From: Melampsora larici-populina 98AG31
Lineage: Eukaryota; Basidiomycota; Pucciniomycetes; Pucciniales; Melampsoraceae
Length of the DNA stretch: 64,000 bases
Reading direction: 5' to 3'
Assembly: GCF_000204055.1 (NCBI RefSeq)
Contig: NW_006768792.1
Span: 793,676-857,675, forward strand
The stretch's first letter is position 1; each line of letters begins with the position of its first letter. Made by a program: the position numbers and the translations under genes. The notes below the pieces were generated by a model. The model saw only the letters and a list, made by a program, of their open reading frames with translations. It was not told where the DNA came from and searched no databases. This document shows, in pieces, positions 11,029 to 20,075 of this stretch.

Positions 11029-12597
11029 ATGCCAAAACAAAACAACAAAGCTATTATCAATGCGGTACTGGAGATTGGTTTCAACAATGGACTGACCATA
11101 CGAGAAATACAAGATAACCTCATGAAAGAAGGAATAAAACTGACTGAAAGAACAATCAATTGACATTGTAAACTTTTGAATCACAACAACACCAAGCCTC
11201 CCCTCCGCAAATCACAGCTTGAAACACGTAATAGCATCAGCAAACACTTCCATGAAGGCAAATCAATGAAAGAAATCCTCATATGCCTGAAGAACGAGAA
11301 TAATATTAAAATGAGTCGATCAACCTTGGGTCGTTATTGCAAAGAAATGAACCTAACACGTAAGGTTGATGATATCGACAAAAGAAAGTACACAGAAGAA
11401 GAAATTGCTCAACTTATTACCAATATCCAGTCAGAAAATGGAGAAGAAGCTGGTATTTGTTCCATCAAAAACATTTTACTCAAGGAACACAATGTCCACA
11501 TCCATAGGTGTGTTCTTTGCTGTGTAATATCTCTAACAAGATGCTTACTTACCTTTTTTACAAACAAACAGAGACCGTCTTGCAGAGATGTTGAGGCAAA
11601 TTGATCCAGAAGGAGTATTACGTTGACAAAGAAGAGTCCTAGTTTGCCGTACTTTTAAGTGTCGAGGTCCTAATCATATATGGTCAGCAGATGGTCATGA
11701 CAAGCTCCAGAAGTGGGGCATTAGGATATACGGCTTCATTGATGCTTGGTCCCGCCGCATCCTGGGTCTCTTTGTACATGTCACCAATAGTGACCCCCGT
11801 CATACTGATATTTACTATCTTCAATGTGTTAAGAAGTATGGTGGTGCACCACAGTATCTTTATACTGATCGAGGGACTGAGACTGCAACCATGGCAGCCA
11901 GTCACTCTGCATTTGTTTGTATTCACAGTGGACTTCCTGAGGACCAAGCATTGAAAAGACACAAGTTTCCAAAATCAATTAGAAACCAGAAGATAGAGTG
12001 CTTTTGGAGCCAACTCATGCGACGACATATAAACCGTGGTGTTGTTAATAGACTTTTTGAATCACTTGAGGCGGGTTTCTTTGACCCTGACATTCAACTT
12101 GATTGGTAAGTGATACTCCTATGATCTCTACATCAAACACTGACTTCCACTTGTTTTTAAGGCTTCTGTTCCTTTATTTATGGATTCCTTTTATTCAGAA
12201 GCAGCTGGATCTATTCACTGAGCGGCACAACCACAGCAAGCGCAGAAAGGATCCTCACTCCTCCCTTCCCAGTTGTCACAGTGCTGACTTTTGCTACAAA
12301 AACCCTGTAGAGTTGTTTGATGGACATGATGGTTTGATCCTTGTCCCAGCTGAAGACATAGATAGGCAAATCATAGAAGATTATCCTGCCAAACATAGTT
12401 TGTTTACATGCACACCTGATTGGTTTTCATCGGTTGCAGATAACATCATGCCCACCTTGAATCTCTCACATGAGAACCTTAAGTACTCTAACATATGGGC
12501 TGCATTTTGTTTCATGCGTAATGCTTTGTTAGATCACAACTGGGATGGCACTCCTTTTGAAGGACAAGATTTGAACTCTTTTGGAACTGTACCATAG
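11029..12597 (+). pseudogene. Integrase-core DDE transposase with two in-frame stops
   Basis: Three exons (11029-11507, 11572-12105, 12162-12597; introns of 64 and 56 bp, GT-AG) would give about 482 residues. The N-terminal third has two helix-turn-helix-like repeats (LTIREIQDNL; KSMKEILICL). The catalytic core has Asp in IWSADGHDKL, Asp in LYTDRGTET and Glu in NQKIECFW, the arrangement of a retroviral-type integrase fold. The C-terminal part (LFLYLWIPFIQ, HNHSKRRKD) follows the pattern of fungal integrase-core-domain proteins. In-frame TGA codons at 11161 and 11624 interrupt the frame. Both could arise from CGA (Arg) by one C-to-T change. This copy is therefore probably inactive unless read through. 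Confidence 0.82.
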
Positions 12598-12909
12598 ATA
12601 TCTTACACATTTTATTTGAAAACTCGTGGTCTCAGACTCTATGAATCTCAACCACAATTATACCTTGAAGTATATGAAAAAAACTAATTCAGAATGTGAT
12701 AAAAGGGGACAAACTTTTAAAGTAATAGAAAAAAAATGAATCAAGTGAAATTACAAGGATTTATCTTGCTTTTCTTAATTGCTATTTGAATTCCCCCTTG
12801 ATTAGCATTGAACTTCTTTTGACCGTGTTTCCGTTATGGAGATTTGTATTTCTTCTTATCACTAACAAAACATAAAAATAAAATATCCTCAGTTTAGGAC
12901 TCCTAATGG

Positions 12910-13191
12910 TCAGAGAGCATCACACTTTGAGAGTCCGACTCCATCCCACACTTGGATAATGATGACTAGGCTTGCATAAGGTCTGCGTCGAACCCTACCC
13001 ACAAGATTCTGGTACGTGAAGCCAACCCAGTCTTGGGGAGGACAAGTACAGTTGAACCTCATGAAGTGACCATAGATCATCATGATCCAAAACCAAATTG
13101 ATAGTGGAATGGTATTGACATCAAGTAGTCCTACATCCACAAAGTGAAGAATGAACATGCAAGATACAACATCATCCACTATCAACTTGGC
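12910..13191 (-). pseudogene. Conserved minus-strand open frame of the transposon, function unknown
   Basis: The frame follows a TTTTCACAG acceptor-like site at 13192-13200. It contains the peptide CTCPPQDWVGFT, followed by VGRVRRRPYASL and IQVWDG. Almost the same peptide, after the same acceptor, recurs in the shorter copy at 41183-41428. The segments between the conserved blocks are shifted in frame relative to each other. This is most simply read as a terminal exon of a second element gene that is decaying in one or both copies. I do not recognise the family. Confidence 0.45.
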
Positions 13192-13359
13192 CTGTGAAAA
13201 TTCTGCGTGTACTTGTATCTGACCATCATGGAATGAAGAATAAATTTTCAGCTCACATCATTATCATGTTTTAAATAGATGAATTTAATTATTAATTAGT
13301 TTGATTACTTTTAAGAAAGTGAGATTGATAGAGTTGAGTTTAAATGAATCTAATTTGGT

Positions 13360-13700
13360 TGGATTGGACAATGAGATGATAAGATGATTGATTTCAGTGG
13401 AATTGAATGAGAACAAATCGATTCAGTTGAATCAAATGAAAACAAATTGATTCAGTTGAATCGAATGAAAACAAATCGATTCAGTTGAATCAAATGAAAA
13501 CAAATCGATTCAGTTGAATTGAATCAAAACAGTCATTTTTGGATGATTTGGATAGAAAGGATTGTTAGAATCAAATGAGAACGAGTTGTTTTGGTTGAAT
13601 CAAATGGAAATGATTTGTTTCAGTTGAATCATATCAAAATGATTGTTTTGGGTTGAATTGAATGGAAAGAATCGAATTGGGTTGATTCAAGTTGAGTTAA
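13360..13700. repeat. Subterminal minisatellite, ~28-bp unit
   Basis: Units close to AATGAAAACAAATCGATTC plus AGTTGAATC repeat several times (best between about 13400 and 13520) and decay toward 13700. The same kind of array, with unit GATGAAAACAATCGATTTTG plus ATTGAATCG, occupies the matching position of the shorter copy at about 41690-41880. Confidence 0.75.
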
Positions 13701-14420
13701 CATTTTCTTATCTAATCACAAAGAGAAGTATAAATCCAAAAACAAAGATAATCCATGTAAAGTTGTTGAACCTATCAGTGAAGATGACTATACATGAGGA
13801 AGAAAACAGTTCAATGATGAACTAAATCAATTTGAGTCAAATCAAATCAGTTCCAAGTTGAATATTGTGAGTACTTCAAAGATGGGAGTTGAAAGACTTA
13901 CCTAAAGAAACAAAAGTGAAAGATGAAAAGTTGGAGTTGGTGATTTAGAAGGTACTTCAGACAGGAACTGGCTTTGAAAGTTCATTTTGAATTTCAAATT
14001 TTCAAAATGAAATACATTGTGACTAAATGCTGTTTAGGATGATTTGATTTATTAAAACTATGTATTGGATATCAGTGGTGGATCGGGCAGGATTGGGCAA
14101 AGCTATGAGATGTAGTATGGTGTCATGTTTATGGTTGGTATGACACTTCCCCGCCGTCAGACCATCCGCCATGACTCATGTTACAACACGGTTTTTTGAA
14201 TCAAAAATCCATGTCGATGTGTGTCGGTATGAGTCATGTCGGACGGTATTTGGCTCAAGAGTGAATTTCAAACAAACATGACATGGAAAAATTACATGTA
14301 AAATCCATGTCATGTTTTGATGTTGGTATGACTCTATATGTATTCCATAGGGTGCAGGGGGGGCTGGTTTGGGGTGTGGGTGGGCCATTACCCTTGTTTT
14401 TTGGGTTGGGGCTCAGGCTG

Positions 14421-15543
14421 AAACCTAGCCCACTTACCAAAAAACTTGGAACATACACCCAGTTGCTTATTTGGCGGTAACTTTGTGTACAACTGTTCTG
14501 CTTTTTTGTGGCATGATTAAAAAAATTCTTTCCTTGTTTGTCTGCCACCACCACCTAAATACAGTCAATACAGGCCTGTACAGGTGGTGTCTGCAGGCCA
14601 ACTCTAACCTGGTGGCCTAGGTCAGAAGAATTGGTTCAATAGACCTATGGGTTGTTTGGCAGCACAGTTCAATACTACCCAAACAACTCATGACTTATAA
14701 ACCATTTTCACAGGTCACTTGACTCCACCTCAGGAATCCTTCACTGGTTGGACATCACAATCTTTGGGTTTGTCATTCATTCACCCACCAACTTTTTTAA
14801 ACAAAAGCCAGCCACAAATTTTGTCAACCACATTTTTATTGCTACCTCCAAGGACCATAAAGTGTGACCCTCAGGATCAAATGGGAAACTCAAAAAGCAC
14901 CAAAATCCCAATTTCTCAAGCAAGAGACAAGTATGCATCATGGTCCACCAAAGAATGTCCCACCACTACTCCATCCCATAAGCTTTTCCCTACATTTCAC
15001 TGATTTCACTCATTCAAATATCTCATTTCCCTTGTTTGGATGAATGACCCTTCAGGCCTGCCAATGGCCAAATCAATCAATTAAGATCAATATCACCTTT
15101 GGTTTGGACTTGTAGCTACCAGGCCCTCATGATCAAAGTATGAGTAGAGACCAGTGAGTTATTTGTGTTGTTTGCAATTTGATGCACATGTCTCATTAAT
15201 CTTGTGTTCATGTAGAATCTTGCCCTTATCCACCCAACTCATGTTGTCCAATGCTCCATTAAGCAGTTCCAGAGCCTGGTGAGCTTTTATTACTTTGAAT
15301 CAACCATCAAAGCAGTCCTTTATTTATTTGATTTAGCTTGTCTTCATTGGCTGTAGCACAGCTCCCCTTTCTCCTTGCACCAGCTTGCCATGGTCATCTG
15401 GCTCCTTGGCCAATCCTCACATCAACCCGTTCATCTTTACTGTGTTCTTGTCTTCACAATTTAATTTACTTCAACTTCCACAGCAAACACCATCTGATCA
15501 TTGTCTCTGGAGAGATCAGCAACTGACACAGATCCTTCAGATG
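14421..15543. other. Intergenic, no gene recognised
   Basis: Short open frames such as 14719-15003 (plus) show no conserved motif or splice extension. No repeat structure was identified apart from low-complexity CA/TC-rich text. Confidence 0.4.
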
Positions 15544-17110
15544 CACTACAAGAAACATAATCTTTTCCGGGCGGTAAAGAAAAGTATTCACATAGAAAAA
15601 TCCTGAGACACCCAGAGGAGAGCAAAAAATCTAAGAAAATGCGCATCTGATTTGCAGATGTTGGAGCTCCATGATGAGTATTTTTTTGTATTTTACACAC
15701 AGGTATTGTTCAATGTACTAAAAATATAGGTGACAAATCATCAAATAACAACCTGTAACAACACCTGAAATTTGGCCCAAGATGTTGGAGACAGGATTTT
15801 GCAATATAAAAACAGCCATAAATTTCACAAGTCTGCTTGAGATCAATCAATTGTCAGTTCATTTGAAAGCTGGTCCCCAGTTCTTCAAACTTAATTGAGG
15901 TAGTAGGGTGTTAGCTTGTCATTAAAACATGCTATGTCCTTGTCAGCCCTGAGTACATATACATGTACCCAAAACTAACCTGTAACAGTAAAAACCCTAT
16001 GTATAAAATCAATTACATGCTACATACTGAATATAAACTGTATGTAACATGTAATACAATGTATCAAAACCTTTATTACATATACCTGAACCTGTAAAAC
16101 AACGTGTAATATGTAATAAATCACCATTTACACCTCATAACTCAGTGTCAAGAGTTAAATGCTTATATTACATATCACACATAACATGTATATGTAACTA
16201 AGCATCACTAGTAACAATCATCACTATATGTTAATGAATAACCCTGAACCAATGTAGTGATAATAACAAATATCACTACAGTTAGGTTTAGAGAGGAGAG
16301 TATATAAACCCCTCCTCTCTCAGCCTTCAGGAAAAGACCCCCAAGCAATTATTACCCACTACTTTTAAAGAACAATTAAAGTTCAACTGAAGTAAATATC
16401 AAAAGTCTTATACAAATAAGACTAGTGATAAGCTTCATCAACTTTAATCAGCTTCCTGATTGAAAGTAGGTAACACAATTCTTCATTCCCCTCTGGATCC
16501 TCTACTTCCCCTAAGTAGAAACCCAATCAAGGCTAGTGACCTCCAACAACTCCAGGCTAGTGACCTTAAGAAGAAATTCAGGCTGGTGACCTTAAGAATA
16601 ACTCCAAGTTGGTGACTTTAAGAACAACCAGATTGGTGAACTAAATCACTCTTTGATCTGTTACAATAAAGACTAAAGGAAGGTCCAGGATCCAACCTTC
16701 ATTTATTATAATAACATCTTATTATAATTACTAAATCTCCTCTTCAGGAGTCAATTAACTGAAGTCTGTCTGGATTTGTCCAAACAGACTGTCAGTCCTT
16801 TTTTTTCTCTTTCTTTTTCCTTCTTTACTTCAATTTGTACCTACTACATATTTGAAATAAAGAAGTTAAAATTAAGAAACCTACCATTTACCCTTTAGTG
16901 AGAACTGAGTACTCCTACAAAGAGCACCCAGCCCTCACAGTCCTCTGTAAGAGTTCCACATAGGTAGCTATGTAGAATCTCACAAAGACTAGCTATGTAT
17001 GTGATGTGCTATGAAACATTGTAGACAGGAGGTTCAGCTTGTCAATGGACTCAAAATCAAGTGGTTTGCGGGAGAACCGCAAAAGTTATTGATTTTTAAA
17101 AGATTGACTT
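15544..17110. mobile_element. CACTA-type foldback MITE fragment, split by a solo LTR
   Basis: The left end (CACTACAAGAAACATAATC, then TTTTCCGGGCGG) and following ~350 bp match the left arm of the complete 816-bp MITE at 28343-29158. A solo LTR (15941-16939) interrupts it. After the LTR the sequence near 17031-17100 resembles the middle of that MITE (near 28800-28890). The right arm is missing, and the intron and exon of the DENN/SPA fragment follow directly. The junction at about 17110 is approximate. Confidence 0.65.
15941..16939. repeat. Solo LTR of the gypsy family found at 45.6-56.9 kb
   Basis: The 999-bp sequence starts TGTCAGCCCT and ends CCCTCACA. It has the same internal order as the gypsy LTRs: a TACATATACATGTACCC start, a TATATAAACCCCTCC TATA region and tandem GGCTAGTGACCT motifs. 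It is flanked by the exact 5-bp duplication GTCCT (15936-15940 and 16940-16944). It is clearly diverged from the two LTRs at 45647 and 55859 and so is older. No internal region is present, the expected result of LTR-LTR recombination. Confidence 0.9.
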
Positions 17111-17154
17111 CTTTCTCTTCTCTTCTCTTTCCTTTCCCTGTTTTTTTGATCTAG

Positions 17155-17930
17155 TCCTGGTTATATATCTGGTGTTACAAATCCAATTTTTAAATCACAT
17201 ACAGAAGCATGGGATGTGTTTTGTAATATTGAGACAGGCAAGATTACAATGTTGTCTCAACCCATGAGATCATTTTCACCTATCCCACCTGAAAGATCTT
17301 TAACTGAAATGACCTTGACTACTGGAGTTGCATCTACTAATTTGGCTAATAGTACAACAAAAACTGGGGGTGGTGGTGGTGGAGGTTTAGAAGATGGCTC
17401 AAAGACTACGCTGGTGATTGGTGGGGTCGTGCTTTCTCATGCTACTCTTACTGGTGCTAAGAATGAGTTGGTCAGAGACTCAGTGAATCATAGTTTTATG
17501 GATGATGTATGTATTTTATTCATGATTTGAAGTGGGATGATCTTATTTCAAGAGAGGAGATACCATGAATGACTCACATAAGTTTGGTTGGATGTGTTAT
17601 TTGTTTTCTTCATATTATCTCAGCTATTACTTCGCATTTAGGTGAACCAATCATCCGAGCTAGGTGTAAAGATTATGTGAGTAGGTTTGTAAGAGTAGCT
17701 TATAGATGGGGAGAAGATCATTTGGGTACATCTTCAATTTCACCAAATACAAAACCAATTGCCTTCCAACGTGTTTGTATTTGAATACAAACACGTTGGA
17801 AGAGAAGATTAAAATGTTAAGATCTGGACCTGTGTTTTTGGATGAAAGTCTGATGAAACGTGAGGTGAGTGCGAATTTGGCCAGGATTGAAGGTTGGAGA
17901 GAGACTAGATCTTATCAATTACTTTGTCAG
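17155..17930 (+). pseudogene. DENN/SPA-domain (Afi1-like) C-terminal fragment, broken
   Basis: Proteins of this family act in vesicle traffic and polarity through Rab/Arf GTPases. The first exon piece (17155-17506, after a CTAG acceptor) reads [28 protein letters not shown], a poly-Gly run and [10 protein letters not shown]. This matches the GVTNP...WWD...NIETG signature of SPA/AVL9-type DENN proteins. A later piece reads GEPIIRARCKDYVSRFVRVA. The last reads SGPVFLDESLMKREVSANLA, then RIEGWRETRSYQL. The N-terminal half is absent and the 5' side abuts MITE sequence. The splice near 17507-17622 does not keep phase, and a 40-bp palindrome at 17763-17802 breaks the frame with a stop. It is a fragment, not a working gene. 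The family call is from motif memory. Confidence 0.6.
17763..17802. repeat. Perfect 40-bp palindrome inside the DENN/SPA fragment
   Basis: Two 19-bp arms (CTTCCAACGTGTTTGTATT and its exact complement) are separated by the 2 bp TG. The right arm continues the coding sequence (TNTLEEKIK). The left arm looks like an inverted duplicate of it and brings a TGA into the upstream frame. Confidence 0.95.
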
Positions 17931-20075
17931 GTTAGCTTATTCTTTTCATCAAAAGAAAATACACAAATTGTGCATTTTCTAATGCTTTGGGTTTTACTTT
18001 TTTAATGGTTCTGGGTAATTTTTTTGTTTGAATACTTGGGTGTGTGTGTCCTTTCTATGTAAAAGATTCCTGACAGTGCTTTTAGGCACTTTTGAACGTT
18101 AAATTTTCCCATAGCGGAGCGGAGCGACCTCAACAATTGCACCGCTCTCAGGAGTCATAGCGCTTCCAAAAAGATAGCGGGGTGATTAGCGTTTTATCAT
18201 AGTGTGAATCGCTCCGCTCATGAATTTTTGAGATATAGCGAAGCGGAGCGGAGCGCCGGTGGTGTTGGTGGCGGACCTTTGCTTTGCATTTTGACGGGTT
18301 ATGCAATTCTGTTGTTAAATTTGGCAGTAAAAAGCCTCAATATTCAAGATTTTTTCTATGCATTATCGTGCATTATGCAGCTGTGCGGGTATGCATTTGA
18401 GCAGGTTAAATTGTCTGAAGTAAGATCAATATGCATGTTAAATTTGTGATATATTTTATACATGATCACTTGTTCGTTGTTATTGTCATCAAACATCTGT
18501 TTGTTGAATCTTGACATGACTTGAAGAATTTTGTTGTGACAAATTGAAGGCTGGAGAAAAATCAAAAGTGAACTGAGCCCACAATTGATTGCATGTTATC
18601 AGAGATCCCCTGCATATAATGCACCCATGTCACTTGTGCTGGCTCTTAGGTCCAGTTGAAGTTATGTTGAAATTTTATTGAAAACATATTGAAATTTGCT
18701 TGCAATCTTCTTGAAGTCAGTGGTAGTCTCTTCCCTGCCAGTGACTAGTAGCTGGAGTCTGTGATACAGTGCATCAATAACCTGGTCCAGTGGGGGTTTT
18801 TTCTTCCCAAGAAAATCTACAACTCGTGGTCAGCACACTATTGATGAAAAAGACCAGGTGAGTAGGGTGGCAAGCAACTTATATGGGGGAGGGTTCAATC
18901 AAATGAGTTGGGTTGAGCTGTTCATGGTGGCAGTTGTGAAAGGGGTGAACATGGTGTGATGGACTGGTGTTTGTGACTGGTGGTGGTGTCACTTGGTGGT
19001 GTTGTGATTGATCTGTGGTCAAACAACGGCCAGAGCTAGGCCCCTGGTGGACCAAGGGCAGAGGTGGCCAGTCTGGAGGCATTTCATAACAGGCTGGGCT
19101 CAAAGCTGCTCTGGGCAGCCCACCCACAGGCCAATGTGAGACAATGAGCAAATTAAGACTTGGTGATGCAATCATTTGACACAGAATGCCCCAGTGGTGT
19201 AAAGGCTCTTTGTGTTATGAATTGTTACACATACTAGATGACACCTATGTATAAACATGTCACAGATCAGAGTTGTACTTAGATTATTCAGAAGAGATAC
19301 TATTGTATTACTCATCCAACAATCTCATTATCAATCATGAGACCTTTTGGAGGTGATCTCAATCTTTGTCAACAAACCCTTAGATCTAGCCTTCACATTG
19401 ATGTGATCAAAAATGGGTAAGCTAGAACAAGTCTGTCTTTCAACTTGTGACTTTAGCCCTTTGATTAATGTTTGATTGTCATCCAAACAGAATTTATCTC
19501 TCAATCATCTCCCCAAGGTCTAAGAAAGCACCATCTCAGTTTTATGTGAGGGATATCTCCAAGCTGCTCCAAAATGGGTTGCCAAAAGCCTGCAAAGTGA
19601 AGATTTTGCAACACAGAATTTTGAACTGGAGTAAGCATCTGCATAATTGTCAAAAGTGAAAGAGCATTCCTTCACAATATCTGGTTCTGAGAATTGCCAG
19701 ACTCACATAAACAGTACATTATGATCAGAGCCAGTACCTATCAAAACACAACAATAAGCAAATCACCTGATGATCCCATTGTCAGGTTTCTTATCCATTT
19801 GTCAATTGGTACCAAAAATGAGCAGATAGCGTATCCCAGAGTCAGCACTTGTCAAGATACCTTATTTGTCCAATCTCTGGGTGCATGGTGCTTCAAAATT
19901 TAACAAACAACATATTTTTACAACATAGTACATACAGTGCTAAAGATTGAGAGTATGTAGTTAACATGCACGTGAATGTAGCTCGATTGTATTTTAGCGA
20001 GACAGAATTGCGTCAAAAAGATATCAGACAAGTATAAAGTGAACATGACTTGAGATCAAAGCAGAAAACCTCGTA
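17931..20075. other. No gene recognised; GCGGAGCGGAGC motifs near its left end
   Basis: Repeated AGCGGAGCGGAGCG motifs occur at about 18113-18127 and 18238-18256, with an inverted CGCTCCGC between them. They suggest a small repeat of unknown type. The left border at 18071 (CAGTGCTTTTAGGCAC) looks hAT-like, but no matching right end was found. From 18300 to 20075 only unsupported short frames are seen. Confidence 0.35.

Larger units (their letters stand above)
10624..14349. mobile_element. Integrase-type DDE transposon, ~230-bp TIRs, 6-bp target duplication (IS3EU-like?)
   Basis: The 3726-bp element begins TATGGAATA and ends in its complement. It has terminal inverted repeats of roughly 230 bp and is flanked by an exact 6-bp duplication GGGTGC (10618-10623 and 14350-14355). 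It encodes a broken DDE transposase with a retroviral-integrase-like core (11029-12597) and a conserved minus-strand open frame (12910-13191). Near the right end is a minisatellite. A shorter relative with its own 6-bp duplication lies at 40220-42431. Six-bp duplications, TA-starting ends and an integrase-like transposase recall the IS3EU superfamily as I remember it. That placement needs a database search. Maverick/Polinton also makes 6-bp duplications but is far larger and encodes a DNA polymerase. Confidence 0.82.
10004..14420. mobile_element. Older GC-rich inverted-repeat element, split by an insertion
   Basis: The left end (10004-10022, CAGCCTGAGCCCC...AACC) is the imperfect reverse complement of sequence at about 14403-14420 (GGGGCTCAGGCTG). 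Removing the 3.7-kb transposon between them leaves roughly 690 bp, a MITE-like length. A second inverted pair lies inside the left part: GAGGACCCCGGAAAGCTCC near 10183-10202 against its complement near 10558-10580. Short repeats containing CGTTGGTAGG and CGGTACGT recur between 10300 and 10520. There is no coding capacity. Superfamily and exact borders are unknown. Confidence 0.45.

Noticed and set aside
12106..12161. Frameshift in the integrase-type transposase
   Set aside because: The apparent break is a normal 56-bp GT-AG intron; phases agree on both sides.
13360..13700. CRISPR-like array
   Set aside because: The repeats are contiguous and degenerate without spacers, lie inside a eukaryotic transposon, and have no cas genes nearby.
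10624..14349. Maverick/Polinton identity for the 6-bp-duplication transposon
   Set aside because: Only 3.7 kb long with no DNA polymerase, ATPase or capsid-like genes. The integrase-type DDE and 6-bp duplication alone are not enough.
19224..19322. Short TGTTACACA...CCAACA stretch as an LTR or TRIM
   Set aside because: Under 100 bp, no partner copy and no flanking duplication in the window.
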